Source of the DNA: Sporolactobacillus kofuensis
GTDB lineage: Bacteria > Bacillota > Bacilli > Bacillales > Sporolactobacillaceae
DNA length: 64,000 nucleotides
Direction of reading: 5' to 3'
NCBI RefSeq assembly: GCF_024125425.1
Contig: NZ_JAMXWN010000001.1
Location: 270,519 to 334,518 of the forward strand
Shown here: in pieces, positions 1-9,611 of the stretch
Layout: every line of letters starts with the position of its first letter
How positions within the stretch are numbered: the first letter of the stretch is position 1
Made by a program: the position numbers and the translations under genes
Notes under the pieces: generated by a model
Databases searched by the model: none
Told to the model about the DNA's origin: nothing
What the model saw: the letters and a program-made list of their open reading frames with translations, nothing else

Positions 1-18
1 GTGAGAGGGTGGAAATGT

Positions 19-1266
19 TTGAAAATCATTGTACAAAAATTTGGCGGAACCTCTGTCCAGACGGAACAAATGAGGGAACATGCGGTTCATCATGTGGTGC
101 AAGCAGTTGAAAAAGGATACAAAGTCATCATCGTTGTATCTGCAATGGGGCGAACTGGAGATCCGTATGCGACCGATACACTGCTTGGACTTCTTGGTAA
201 CAATAAGAGCTCGGCTCGTGAAAAGGACATCTTGATGTCTTGCGGCGAAACCATTTCAATGATTGTATTCTCAAATTTACTGAAACGTGCAGGCATTCAT
301 TCAGAAGCAATGACCGGCGCTCAAGCAGGATTCCGAACGAATCATGCCTTTAATGAAGCAAAGATTATTGAGATGAAAGTTGCTCCACTGCTCAGAAGAT
401 TAGAAGAATGTGATGCAGTTGTGGTTGCCGGTTTTCAGGGGCAAACAGCTGATGGAGAAATCACAACACTTGGACGAGGCGGCAGTGATACATCTGCTGC
501 AGCACTAGGTGCGGCAGTAGATGCCGAATGGATCGATATTTTTACTGATGTAAACGGGGTGATGACCGCTGATCCTCGAATTGTCAGTGATGCACGTCGC
601 TTGTCCGTACTGACTTATAATGAAGTATGTAATCTCGCTTATCAGGGCGCAAAGGTCATTCACCCACGAGCTGTTGAAATCGCCATGACGGCAAAAATCC
701 CCATTCATATTCGTTCGACAATGTCCGATGAATTAGGAACAATTGTAACGACAATGAATCGTGCGGGTAGGGGACAGGATCTTGTGGAGCGTCCGGTAAC
801 CGGGATTACCTATGTTCGCGATGTCACACAAATTCGAGTTCGCGCCGGTAAAAATGAATTCGACTTGCAGGCTAAAGTATTCAAAGCGATGGCGGAACAA
901 GGGATCAGCGTGGACTTGATTAATATTAGTCCAAATGGTGTGATTTATACGGTGAGCGAACAAGCAACCGAACGCGCCGTTCAAATATTAAAGAATAAAG
1001 GTTATCATCCGGAAGTGCAGCCAGGCTGTGCAAAAGTATCTGCAGTAGGCGCAGGAATGGCTGGTGTACCTGGGGTCGCTTCGATGATCGTAAATGCACT
1101 CACGGAGCAAGGCATTCAGATCTTACAATCAGCGGATTCACATAATACGATTTGGGTCCTTGTTGCACAGGCGAATATGAAGAATGCAGTCAATGCGCTT
1201 CACAAGGCTTTTCGCCTTGATAAGGAACAAGAAGAACAAAGTTTACAACATCCTACACAGGAGTGA
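19..1266 (+). CDS. dapG: Aspartokinase I (dapG)
   Basis: Phosphorylates L-aspartate to 4-phospho-L-aspartate, the first step towards lysine, diaminopimelate and dipicolinate. The N-terminal kinase domain has KFGGTS (residues 7-12), SCGET and GRGGSDTSA; two ACT regulatory domains follow from about residue 265, with SAVGAGM near the end. I start it at the TTG at 19, because KIIVQKFGGTSV is the conserved N-terminus and a GAGGGTGG ribosome site lies just upstream; the frame stays open to base 1 by a GTG that lacks an SD. It is followed by dapA after 5 nt, whose SD lies in the end of this gene, so the two are co-transcribed. By homology to B. subtilis DapG the expected effector is diaminopimelate, which the sequence alone does not prove. 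Confidence 0.95.
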   Translation: MKIIVQKFGGTSVQTEQMREHAVHHVVQAVEKGYKVIIVVSAMGRTGDPYATDTLLGLLGNNKSSAREKDILMSCGETISMIVFSNLLKRAGIHSEAMTGAQAGFRTNHAFNEAKIIEMKVAPLLRRLEECDAVVVAGFQGQTADGEITTLGRGGSDTSAAALGAAVDAEWIDIFTDVNGVMTADPRIVSDARRLSVLTYNEVCNLAYQGAKVIHPRAVEIAMTAKIPIHIRSTMSDELGTIVTTMNRAGRGQDLVERPVTGITYVRDVTQIRVRAGKNEFDLQAKVFKAMAEQGISVDLINISPNGVIYTVSEQATERAVQILKNKGYHPEVQPGCAKVSAVGAGMAGVPGVASMIVNALTEQGIQILQSADSHNTIWVLVAQANMKNAVNALHKAFRLDKEQEEQSLQHPTQE

Positions 1267-1271
1267 GATAA

Positions 1272-2171
1272 ATGGATTTTGGGCGATTACTAACTGCGAT
1301 GGTCACCCCCTTTGATGAGAATGGAAAAGTAAGTTTAAAGAGGACCAGTGATCTTTTGGAACACTTGATCAAAACGGGTTCGGATGGTGTCGTCGTTGCC
1401 GGAACAACCGGTGAATCGCCAACACTTTCACAAGAAGAAAAATTAGCTTTATTTGAACATGTAGTTCGAGTGGTGGATGGACGTATTAAAGTGATCGTTG
1501 GAACTGGAAGCAATAATACAAGTGCTTCCATTGCCCTTTCTAAAGAAGCTGCGAAGCTGGGCGTAGATGCAATTATGGTTGTCGCTCCTTATTATAATAA
1601 GCCGAATCAGGCAGGAATCTATGCACATTTTCAAGCGATTGCCGAACAGGTTGATGTTCCAATCATTGTGTATAATATTCCAAGCCGATCTAAAGTAAAT
1701 ATTTCTGCTGAAACAATCATTCGACTTTCACATTTAGAAAATATTGTAGCTGTGAAGGAAGCAAGTGGGGATTTAGATCAAATGGCTGAAATAATTAGTG
1801 GAACCGATGAGCATTTTCATTTATATAGCGGAGATGACGGACTCACACTACCTATACTTGCTATAGGAGGGCATGGTGTGATTTCCGTTTCATCTCATGT
1901 CATTGCTCCAGAAATGAAACAGATGATGAACAACTTTAGATCCGGTCAAATTGAAAAAGCAGCAATTCAGCATCAAAGGATGCTCCCATTCATGCGGGAA
2001 CTGTTTGCAGTACCGAGTCCTGCACCTGTGAAAGCGTTACTCAATGATCTCGGCATTGCAGTGGGTAGTGTTCGCTTGCCAATGGTGGAACTCACAGAAG
2101 AGGAACATACATCACTGACAAATGTATATCAAGCTTTAAAGAGAAGTTTGAGTTTAGGAATTAGCAAATAA
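1272..2171 (+). CDS. dapA: 4-hydroxy-tetrahydrodipicolinate synthase (dapA)
   Basis: Condenses aspartate semialdehyde with pyruvate, the branch point to lysine, diaminopimelate and (in sporulation) dipicolinic acid. It is a TIM-barrel of 299 residues, the normal length. GTTGESPTLS (45-54) binds pyruvate, Y134 in VYNIPSR is the catalytic tyrosine and K162 in VAVKEASG forms the Schiff base. The SD (AGGAGTG) lies inside the end of dapG. A strong hairpin follows the stop. The pairing dapG-dapA matches the Bacillus operon that normally also feeds spoVF. Confidence 0.97.
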   Translation: MDFGRLLTAMVTPFDENGKVSLKRTSDLLEHLIKTGSDGVVVAGTTGESPTLSQEEKLALFEHVVRVVDGRIKVIVGTGSNNTSASIALSKEAAKLGVDAIMVVAPYYNKPNQAGIYAHFQAIAEQVDVPIIVYNIPSRSKVNISAETIIRLSHLENIVAVKEASGDLDQMAEIISGTDEHFHLYSGDDGLTLPILAIGGHGVISVSSHVIAPEMKQMMNNFRSGQIEKAAIQHQRMLPFMRELFAVPSPAPVKALLNDLGIAVGSVRLPMVELTEEEHTSLTNVYQALKRSLSLGISK

Positions 2172-2185
2172 ATGAAATAGAGATG

Positions 2186-2228
2186 AAGGTGAATGAGAAC
2201 ACAATCGGTTCTATTCACCTTTAATTTT
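2186..2228 (+). terminator. Rho-independent terminator after dapA
   Basis: AAGGTGAAT and ATTCACCTT pair, extended by AGAAC/GTTCT across a one-base bulge, followed by TAATTTTT. It sits only 8 nt before the SD of the next gene, so pcp expression must come from read-through or from a promoter buried in the hairpin. Confidence 0.85.
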
Positions 2229-2250
2229 TGTATATCTGGAGGAATCATGA

Positions 2251-2892
2251 ATGAGAGTATTATTAGGCGGCTTCGCACCATTTGGGGGAAGTGATCTCAA
2301 TCCATCTTGGGAAGCTGTGAGACGTCTGGATGGGATACAGGCAACGGATCATGTCGAACTCTTTGCAACCAAGCTTCCCGTTTCGTATAGCGAAGCGGCA
2401 GATCGGTTATTCGCTTCTGTCCGTGTTATTTGTCCTGAGGTTATCATTATTGTGGGACAAGCAGGGGGCCGACATGCGATTAACCCGGAAATCTATGCAG
2501 TGAACAAAAGTGATTCCGAAAATCCGGACAATGAAGGAGTGATTTTGAAGAATCAGTTAATTGCCAATGATGGGCCTGAGAACTATACTTCTACGCTTCC
2601 TGTCCAGGACATGGTTAACGCTATTCGTCAATTAGGAATTCCTGCTGAGCTCTCTGAAAGTGCCGGTTCATTTGTGTGCAATCATGTTTTTTATAAATTA
2701 ATGCATCAACTCAAGCAATCAAGAAGTTCGAAACTTGCCGGATTTATTCACGTACCGTATTTGCCTGAACAACTCAATGGAGATGAACTACCAAGCCTAG
2801 TCATCGATCAGATCACCGATGCATTACTGCAGAGCGCAATTGTATCTGCTGAAGCATATCTGAAAACTATAGATCTAAGCAAATCTGTCTAA
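2251..2892 (+). CDS. pcp: Pyroglutamyl-peptidase I (pcp)
   Basis: Cysteine peptidase (family C15) that removes N-terminal pyroglutamate from peptides in the cytosol. The 213-residue length is normal. The triad is visible: E80 in INPEIYAVN, C143 in GSFVCNH and H167 in FIHVPYLP, with the GQAGGR loop (69-74) and GGFAPFGG at the N-terminus. I use the ATG at 2251; an earlier ATG four bases upstream is in another frame, and SD CTGGAGG has correct spacing. In B. subtilis pcp is not at this place, so its insertion between dapA and rnjB is lineage-specific. Confidence 0.93.
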   Translation: MRVLLGGFAPFGGSDLNPSWEAVRRLDGIQATDHVELFATKLPVSYSEAADRLFASVRVICPEVIIIVGQAGGRHAINPEIYAVNKSDSENPDNEGVILKNQLIANDGPENYTSTLPVQDMVNAIRQLGIPAELSESAGSFVCNHVFYKLMHQLKQSRSSKLAGFIHVPYLPEQLNGDELPSLVIDQITDALLQSAIVSAEAYLKTIDLSKSV

Positions 2893-2935
2893 CGCGCGCA
2901 AATGGTGGACATTGGCAAAATTGAATGATAAAAAA

Positions 2936-2965
2936 TTGTACTTTGCAATTTGGATTGGGTATAAT
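2936..2965 (+). promoter_or_regulatory. Sigma-A-like promoter of rnjB
   Basis: TTGTAC, an 18-bp spacer and a perfect TATAAT lie about 60 bp before the rnjB start. Confidence 0.65.
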
Positions 2966-3027
2966 AAAAACAATGATTAGTTCGGGTCAATAGCGATGAC
3001 TGCTCAATTTAATAGGAGGAATGCCCA

Positions 3028-4695
3028 TTGTCACATGCCAAGAAAGAAAGTGTGAAAATTTATGCAATGGGCGGCGTTGGCGAAATTGGAAATAATATGA
3101 CAGTCATTGAGGTGAATCATGACATTTATATTATTGATGCGGGATTAATGCATCCCCATGAAGATATGCTTGGGGTCGATACTGTGATTCCTGATGTATC
3201 TTATTTGATTGAGCGCCGTGATCAAATACGAGGATTATTCCTCACACACGGACATCAAGCAAATATCGGTGGACTTCCCTATTTGCTCAGAACATTGAAA
3301 GTTCCGGTATATGGAACGAGATTCACTCTAGCACTGGTTTGGGAAAGCCTGAGAAAATTGGGAGAGAGTTACCCGAGGGATTTATTTAGTACACTGAACC
3401 CGGATAAAGACTTGAAAGTCGGACAACACATCATTAAATGTTTTCGAACCTATCACAGTGTCCCTGATGCAGTTGGCTTTGCAATTCAAACAGCCCAAGG
3501 CTATATCGTTCATTCTGGCGATTATAAATTTGACTTTACGCCCGTTGGGGGTATTCGCACAGACATAAGTAAAATATCGGAAATTGGTGATGAAGGCGTA
3601 CTCTGCTTACTATCAGATAGCAAACATGCAGAACTCCCGGGAAAAGCACAATCGGATTCCATTATTGGAGATCATTTTAATCACATTCTGTATTCTGCAG
3701 ATGCCCGTGTAATCGTTGCTATTCATGCAACCAACATTCATCGCATTCAACAATTTCTTTATGCTTGTGAACGCCATCACCGCAGAGTGGCCATTGATGG
3801 AAAATTCTTAGATCGGGTCATTTCAATTGCAGCGAAAAACGGTTTCCTTGATATCCCAAAGAATATTTTCATCAACTGGGATAAATCTTTGAAACAGCCT
3901 GCTGAAGATATTGCAATTCTAACGAGTGGTCCAGATGGAGATCCTCTTACTCCATTAACCGGCCTTGCCAATCACTTGCATAAAAAGTTGAGACTCAAAG
4001 AAGATGACTTAATTATTTATGCTGCATCTTTAACGCCAAGTAATGAAACAACAGTTACCCATGCGATTGATCAATTAATGAGTGAAGGTGCTCAAGTGGT
4101 CTTTGGTAAGGACGTCCATGTCTCAGGACATGGTTCTGAAGAAGATATAAAACTGATGCTTCAACTTACCCGTCCGAAGTATGTGATCCCTATTGATGGT
4201 GAATTCAAAATGATGAAGGCTCATCAAGATATTGCAGAATCAATGGGTATTTCAGCAAGTCGTACGTTCCTTTTGGATAAAGGCGATGTTGTTGAGTTTA
4301 CGAATGGTGAAGCCAGATCTTCAGATTCTATTCCTGCTGGTCAATTACTTGTTGATGGATTAGGTGTAGGTGATGTCGGAAATATTGTGTTGAGAGACCG
4401 CCGTTTGCTTTCCCAAGATGGTACAGTCATTGTTGTTGTAACACTGGGGAGAAGGACAAAGAAAATTCTTGCAGGGCCTGAAATTATTACTCGCGGGTTT
4501 GTATATGTTCGGGAGTCGGAAGATCTTCTCGATCAAGCTAATCATATTGTTTCCGAAGTGCTGTCAAAATCATTGACACAGCACGTATCCGAGTGGTCAT
4601 CGCTAAAGAGTGGAATTCGTGATTCGCTAAGCCGTTACTTTTTTGATAAAACCAAACGCCGTCCAATGATACTGCCAATTATCATGGAATTTTAA
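3028..4695 (+). CDS. rnjB: Ribonuclease J2 (rnjB)
   Basis: Metallo-beta-lactamase/beta-CASP ribonuclease that works with RNase J1 in mRNA decay and rRNA 5' maturation. The 555-residue length fits. The TTG start follows a strong AATAGGAGGA. The metal motif reads T73-H-G-H-Q-A-N: H74 and H76 are kept, but the D78-H79 pair of the active RNase J1 motif is replaced by A-N. HSGDYK and HVSGHGS remain. This degenerate motif matches the J2 subtype, which is weakly active alone and acts mainly as partner of J1. rnjA is outside the window. In B. subtilis tepA follows; it is absent here. Confidence 0.93.
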   Translation: MSHAKKESVKIYAMGGVGEIGNNMTVIEVNHDIYIIDAGLMHPHEDMLGVDTVIPDVSYLIERRDQIRGLFLTHGHQANIGGLPYLLRTLKVPVYGTRFTLALVWESLRKLGESYPRDLFSTLNPDKDLKVGQHIIKCFRTYHSVPDAVGFAIQTAQGYIVHSGDYKFDFTPVGGIRTDISKISEIGDEGVLCLLSDSKHAELPGKAQSDSIIGDHFNHILYSADARVIVAIHATNIHRIQQFLYACERHHRRVAIDGKFLDRVISIAAKNGFLDIPKNIFINWDKSLKQPAEDIAILTSGPDGDPLTPLTGLANHLHKKLRLKEDDLIIYAASLTPSNETTVTHAIDQLMSEGAQVVFGKDVHVSGHGSEEDIKLMLQLTRPKYVIPIDGEFKMMKAHQDIAESMGISASRTFLLDKGDVVEFTNGEARSSDSIPAGQLLVDGLGVGDVGNIVLRDRRLLSQDGTVIVVVTLGRRTKKILAGPEIITRGFVYVRESEDLLDQANHIVSEVLSKSLTQHVSEWSSLKSGIRDSLSRYFFDKTKRRPMILPIIMEF

Positions 4696-4700
4696 GAAGA

Positions 4701-4744
4701 AGGTGTCTCAAAAGTCAATTTTATGACTGTGAGACACTTTTTTT
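4701..4744 (+). terminator. Terminator after rnjB
   Basis: GTGTCTCA pairs with TGAGACAC, with an inner AGTCA/TGACT stem, followed by seven T. Confidence 0.9.
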
Positions 4745-4786
4745 GTAGGCAAGAAATAAATGCGCGACTTGCATAAAAACATAGTG

Positions 4787-4895
4787 AGAAGATGAGAGAC
4801 GCCTATGGGACCGTCCTAGTTGATGCAAGCAAGCGAAGCGGACAAAAGCAAATGCAACGCAAAAGCTACAGCATCCTGGAGAAGTAGGGACTGTG
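4787..4895. repeat. Divergent interspersed repeat, copy A
   Basis: Contains GAGACGCCTATGGGAC and AAGCAAGCGAAGCGGAC, which match the start and end words of the copies at 12570-12665 and 42655-42785. The same architecture (GAGAC..CCTGCGGG ... AAGCGAA) is a well-known intergenic repeat in Bacillaceae. The rest of the 4745-5056 gap holds no gene; tepA, expected here, is missing. Confidence 0.5.
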
Positions 4896-5056
4896 CGATA
4901 TTTTTGCGCGGTTTTTCTCAATTTTTAAAGGGGCGCGGTTTGATTGTTCTCAGAGTTGTCCTATAGGTCATGCTTTGCCAAAAACAGTTAATTAGAGTAC
5001 ATTAAAAGAACAATATACTTGGAATACGTATGAAAATGTTGAGGTGCAAGTGAACA

Positions 5057-7366
5057 ATGGCAAAGAAAAAAAGAAAGCGAACACGTGCGAGTATAGGGTG
5101 GAAAGAAACCCTTATTTATGAAGTAGGCGGACTGTGCATGTTTGCGCTCACCTGCATTGGTATTAGCAGTTTGGGTGTTGCCGGGGAAGTGATTAAGGAA
5201 GCTGCACGCCTATTTACTGGTGACTGGTGGGTTCTACTTCTTTTGTTTTTCCTTGTCCTCTCGGTTTACTATATTTTATTTAGAAAACAACCTGTTTTTT
5301 TTACGAGAAGATTATCGGGCGTTTATTTGCTCACTTTTACATTGCTGTTGATCAGCCATGTGCGCTTATTCGAGTCTCTTTCACAAGCAAATGTTTGGCA
5401 AAACCGTTCAGTAATTTATAACACATTTTTATTGTTTCGCGGAGAATTGTCGGGTGAGATTCCGAGTCAAGGGCTTGGCGGCGGATTAATTGGGGCTGTT
5501 GGGTTTGCCTTTTTTTATTTCCTATTTTCAACAACAGGAACCTATTTTATGACTGCATTCTTATTTATGGTTTCCGTCATTCTTATTACAGGACATTCAC
5601 TCCGAGACATGACGAAAAAATTATTTGGGGGGCTCTTCCGTTCGATTAAAAAAAATGCGGCGCATGGGAAAGCATCGATTGTCGGACTTTTCTCAAGAGA
5701 ACGTAAAAGAAAGCCTACCTCAGATCGTCAACCGGAACAACATAAGGAAAAACCACAAGATGTGCAAGATCCGCTGGAAACAAGATCTGTTGAACCTGAG
5801 ATCCATGATTTTAATGATACAGCGTTAGACCCGATGGATGTGTCGCCGGCTACGGATAGCAAGCAATTATCTGTTGATGACTATGAGGATGATGAGGTGA
5901 CACCGGATTTTACCCAATTGCCTGTTGAAAATGCAGATTATCAGTTACCGTCGTTATCGTTGCTCCACATGCCTGGGAAAAATGCTCAAAATAATGAACG
6001 AAAACACATTGCTGAGAATGTACGAACATTGGAAAGAACCTTTGAAAGTTTTGGTGTTCGAGCAACAGTTAAAGAAGTGCATCTTGGACCTGCGGTAACC
6101 AGATATGAAGTATATCCGGAATCCGGTGTAAAAGTGAGCAGAATTCTCAGCCTTAGCGATGACTTGGCACTTGCTTTAGCGGCGAAAGATATTCGAATTG
6201 AGGCACCAATCCCTGGAAAATCGGCAGTAGGTATAGAAGTCCCAAATCAAGAAGTAGCTATGGTTTGCCTTCGCGAAGTATTAGAGTCAAAAAATGCCAA
6301 AAGAGCATATTCCAAATTGACAATTGGTCTTGGTCGAGATATTTCGGGCGAACCCATTCTTGCTGATCTAAATAAAATGCCACACTTGCTTGTTGCAGGC
6401 GCAACAGGGAGTGGGAAAAGTGTCTGTATAAACGGTATTATTATTACCCTATTGATGCGAACCAAACCAAGTGAAGTCAAACTTTTCATGATCGACCCTA
6501 AAATGGTTGAACTCAATGTATATAATGGTATTCCTCATCTATTAACTCCGGTCGTAACCGATCCGGCAAAAGCAGCACAAGGATTGAAAAATGTGCTGGG
6601 CGAGATGGAGAGGAGATATGAACTTTTCTCTGAGAGCGGAACACGGAATTTGGAAAGCTATAATGAAGCTGTGCGAAAGTTTAATCAGGAGCATGAGGAA
6701 AAACAACCATTGATGCCTTATATTGTGGTCATCATTGATGAACTTGCTGATTTGATGATGGTGGCTTCCAAAGATGTAGAAGAGACTGTAACTAGACTTG
6801 CGCAAATGGCGCGTGCGGCAGGAATCCATTTAATTATTGCGACACAAAGACCGTCTGTTGACATTATTACCGGTGTCATCAAAGCCAATATTCCATCACG
6901 GATTGCGTTTAGCGTTTCATCGATGATGGATTCGCGTACAATTCTTGATTCCGGTGGTGCGGAAAAGCTGCTGGGAAAAGGCGATATGCTTTTCTTGCCA
7001 ATCGGTGCATCAAAACCGGTGCGCATACAAGGTGCATTTCTTTCTGACGACGAGGTTGAAGCAGTTGTTCACCATGTAATTGGCCAACAAAAAGCAAATT
7101 ATCGAAAAGATATGATTCCGACCGAACAGCCGGAGCAACCTCAAGAAGAAGTTGAGGACGAGCTCTTTGATGATGCTGTTCAACTTGTTGTTGGCATGCA
7201 GACTGCAAGTGTATCCATGTTGCAGCGTCGTTTTCGAATCGGCTATACAAGGGCTGCTCGACTTATTGATGCCATGGAGGAACGACATATTGTTGGGCCT
7301 TATGAAGGCAGCAAACCACGGTCTGTTCTTGTGCCAAAACAGAGTGATGAAGTGAGCGGACGCTAA
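5057..7366 (+). CDS. spoIIIE: DNA translocase SpoIIIE
   Basis: FtsK-family motor that pumps the chromosome into the forespore through the septum. Four hydrophobic segments lie in residues 20-180, followed by an acidic linker (about 190-300), the alpha/beta motor with Walker A at A447-GATGSGK-454 and Walker [10 protein letters not shown], and a C-terminal winged-helix gamma domain (about 700-760) that reads polar DNA sequences. The membrane segments, total length and close match along the motor favour SpoIIIE over the soluble SftA. The SD is GAGGTG. The next gene begins 41 nt downstream. Confidence 0.95.
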   Translation: MAKKKRKRTRASIGWKETLIYEVGGLCMFALTCIGISSLGVAGEVIKEAARLFTGDWWVLLLLFFLVLSVYYILFRKQPVFFTRRLSGVYLLTFTLLLISHVRLFESLSQANVWQNRSVIYNTFLLFRGELSGEIPSQGLGGGLIGAVGFAFFYFLFSTTGTYFMTAFLFMVSVILITGHSLRDMTKKLFGGLFRSIKKNAAHGKASIVGLFSRERKRKPTSDRQPEQHKEKPQDVQDPLETRSVEPEIHDFNDTALDPMDVSPATDSKQLSVDDYEDDEVTPDFTQLPVENADYQLPSLSLLHMPGKNAQNNERKHIAENVRTLERTFESFGVRATVKEVHLGPAVTRYEVYPESGVKVSRILSLSDDLALALAAKDIRIEAPIPGKSAVGIEVPNQEVAMVCLREVLESKNAKRAYSKLTIGLGRDISGEPILADLNKMPHLLVAGATGSGKSVCINGIIITLLMRTKPSEVKLFMIDPKMVELNVYNGIPHLLTPVVTDPAKAAQGLKNVLGEMERRYELFSESGTRNLESYNEAVRKFNQEHEEKQPLMPYIVVIIDELADLMMVASKDVEETVTRLAQMARAAGIHLIIATQRPSVDIITGVIKANIPSRIAFSVSSMMDSRTILDSGGAEKLLGKGDMLFLPIGASKPVRIQGAFLSDDEVEAVVHHVIGQQKANYRKDMIPTEQPEQPQEEVEDELFDDAVQLVVGMQTASVSMLQRRFRIGYTRAARLIDAMEERHIVGPYEGSKPRSVLVPKQSDEVSGR

Positions 7367-7407
7367 GAGAAGGATAAACCAATGTCAACCAAATCGGAGT
7401 TGTTCCC

Positions 7408-8139
7408 ATGCAAAAATTAATCTTAATCACAGGTGCGAGCGGTGCGATTGGCAGTGCAACTGCAGAAGCATTGGCAGAGGCCGGTGCATCGCTCTATTTA
7501 CATTATAATAATTCAAAAAAAGCTGTTGAAAAGCTTGCGCAAAAACTTCAAGAAAATTATCCAAGCCAGACATTCACTTGTCTCCAGGCTGATCTCTCAT
7601 GTGAAAAGGGTCCGGATCAATTACTGATGCAAATGGACAAGCCCGTGACCGGTGTTATTTACGCAAGTGGATTTAGTGAGATTAACTTGTTTCAAGACAC
7701 ACCATTAGAGACGACAAAAAAAATGATCCAGCTGCAACTGACGAGTCCGTTTCGTCTCCTGCAAGACTTAATCAAACCAATGATCCAAGCAAGAGCTGGA
7801 AACATCGTGTTGGTTTCTTCAATTTGGGGGTTGAAGGGTGCCTCAACGGAAGTGCTTTACTCAATGGTCAAAGGAGGGCAGAATGCATTTGTAAAAGCAC
7901 TTGCCCAAGAAGTTGCACCAAGCGGAATAACAGTTAACGCTGTAGCTCCAGGTGCAGTAGATACGTCGATGATGCAATTGTTCAGTCCTGAGGATATCGA
8001 ATATGTCAAAGAAGAGATTCCGATGGGCCGATTAGCTCAGCCTGATGAAGTGGCCTCGTTGATCAAGTACTTGATGAGTGACAAAGCGAGCTACATCAGT
8101 GGTCAAATTGTGTCAATCAATGGAGCGTGGTATTGTTAA
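7408..8139 (+). CDS. ymfI: SDR-family oxidoreductase YmfI
   Basis: NAD(P)-dependent short-chain dehydrogenase of 243 residues. GASGAIG (9-15) is the nucleotide loop; S138, Y151 and K155 (YSMVK) form the catalytic set. The usual NNAG after strand 4 is replaced by YASG. The product matches YmfI by position, since DUF3243 and the ymfK remnant follow exactly as in B. subtilis. The substrate is unknown. The ymfC, ymfD, ymfF and ymfH genes that sit between spoIIIE and ymfI in B. subtilis are absent. Confidence 0.85.
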   Translation: MQKLILITGASGAIGSATAEALAEAGASLYLHYNNSKKAVEKLAQKLQENYPSQTFTCLQADLSCEKGPDQLLMQMDKPVTGVIYASGFSEINLFQDTPLETTKKMIQLQLTSPFRLLQDLIKPMIQARAGNIVLVSSIWGLKGASTEVLYSMVKGGQNAFVKALAQEVAPSGITVNAVAPGAVDTSMMQLFSPEDIEYVKEEIPMGRLAQPDEVASLIKYLMSDKASYISGQIVSINGAWYC

Positions 8140-8210
8140 CATTCTTCTTTTGGTTAAAATTCGTGATCTTTGGAAACCTAATAAAGATTTCGATAAAAGG
8201 AGGAATTGTT

Positions 8211-8477
8211 ATGTCAATTTTTGACAACTGGAATCGGTGGAAAGATTTTCTCGGCGATCGCGTTGAGCAAGCAGAAAACCTTGGTATGAGCGAGGACACG
8301 ATTACGAGTTTCGCAAAGAAAATCGGGGACTATCTAAGTGAAAATGTTGATCCGAAAAATGATCAGGATCGTGTGCTTAAAGACTTGTGGTCGGTTGCTG
8401 CGGAACCGGAACGTCTTGTCCTTGCTCGACTGATGATGAAAATGGTGACTTCGGACCCTGTAAAATCATCACAATAA
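8211..8477 (+). CDS. ymfJ: DUF3243 protein YmfJ
   Basis: Small cytosolic protein of 88 residues of unknown function, conserved in Bacillales between ymfI and ymfK. I start it at the ATG at 8211 because AAAGGAGGAA lies 6 nt upstream; a longer frame open from 8127 has no ribosome site and adds a run of unrelated hydrophobic residues. The sequence is helical and charged, ending in RLVLARLMMKMV. Confidence 0.85.
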   Translation: MSIFDNWNRWKDFLGDRVEQAENLGMSEDTITSFAKKIGDYLSENVDPKNDQDRVLKDLWSVAAEPERLVLARLMMKMVTSDPVKSSQ

Positions 8478-8498
8478 TTTGTTTGATGATGATTTTTT
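8462..8498 (+). terminator. Terminator overlapping the end of ymfJ
   Basis: ATCATCA and TGATGAT pair around a 12-nt loop, followed by GATTTTTT. Confidence 0.6.
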
Positions 8499-8518
8499 GA
8501 CTTTCATTAATACAAAAG

Positions 8519-8602
8519 AAGAGGCACGTGCTGGAACAAAACCTGGATTTGGTCCATAAGACCTAACCTTTAGGTATTGGATCCGTAGTGTCTCTTTTTT
8601 TT
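8519..8602 (+). terminator. Long multi-stem terminator between ymfJ and the ymfK remnant
   Basis: AAGAGGCAC pairs with GTGTCTCTT (one G-U) around about 60 nt that folds again as GGTCCA/TGGATC and ACCTAA/TTAGGT, then eight T. This is more elaborate than a simple terminator. The remaining gap 8603-8813 shows no gene; around 8700-8725 there is a fragment resembling the start of the interspersed repeat. Confidence 0.65.
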
Positions 8603-8813
8603 CGCTATCGTATCGTTAAAAGAGTAAAGATATGATAATATTAGTAACGTGAGTATTGATTTGTACATGATTTTTCTGGATTTTGTGGATGATTAATTCG
8701 AGCGAAAAGGATGCGAGACTCCTTAGATCGTACAGGTGGGGTTTGGACGTTTCATTCTAAAATTTTGCCAAGAAGATATGTGTGACAAAGGTGGATGCGA
8801 AGGGGGTCACTTC

Positions 8814-9596
8814 ATGTTCGACGGTAAAGAATGGGCTCTTGAGTACGAAATACATAACAACAGGCCAGGATTACTTGGTGAAGTGTCCTCACTTCTTGGC
8901 AAACTTGGAATAAATAGTTTAACACTAAACGATGTAGATGACGAGCGTCATGGATGACTTGTGTCATCATGTGATGATCTGCAGAATCAAGAATTTCTAC
9001 CGTCTAAACATCATTGGAAACCACTCATCTGACAAAAGTACGGCAGACAACCATAGGTGACAGACTGGCTGTTTGTCATGGCCGATACGTCGAGAGGGAC
9101 ACCGGTGAGTGTGAAACATTTCGGTTCTCACGGGATGAAATTAGTTTCTCGTTGAGTTTATGACCGAATGGTTTAAAATGCCGATCCACCTTCTGCTCGG
9201 AATTTGAGGACTTCCTAGAGTTGGTAAGTCAGAGTCAACTTTAGAGCCAGTGTATCCGCTAATAAGCGCTGGCAGTTTGTCTCATCAACACTTTTGAAAC
9301 AGGCGGTTCGAGCGGAACTGTCTAAGGATCAACGTACCTAAAATCATCTTTTTGTTATTGGATCGTGCGTTGTCCCAAAGGATGAGGTCAGAAAGTCATT
9401 GGGCACTTATCGTGAATTGATGAGGCTTCCTGTCACTAAGGTTATTGAGCATCCGGATACCTTTGTGAGAGGAACTAAGTTTTCAAATAAAATGTTTGAC
9501 TCTATTATCGAACTCCGCAATCAACGCAAAGAAGAAACAACATATGGGAGCATCCCGAATATCCAGGATTTTTCATGGCCTGATGCAAATTCATAA
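8814..9596 (+). pseudogene. ymfK: Decayed ymfK (DUF3388)
   Basis: The N-terminus reads normally from ATG 8814 (SD GAAGGGGG): an ACT-like WALEYEIHNNRPGLLGEV, then an in-frame stop at 8955-8957. Recognisable blocks continue in different frames: GDRLAVCHGRYVERD near 9057-9100, GLPRVGKSES near 9207-9236, RWQFVSSTLLKQAVRAELS near 9265-9325 and RELMRLPVTKVIEHPD from about 9411. At least three frame changes and several stops break it. It keeps the place of ymfK between ymfJ and rodZ. The still readable blocks suggest recent loss. Confidence 0.85.
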
Positions 9597-9611
9597 TGGC
9601 AGGTGTTAGGA

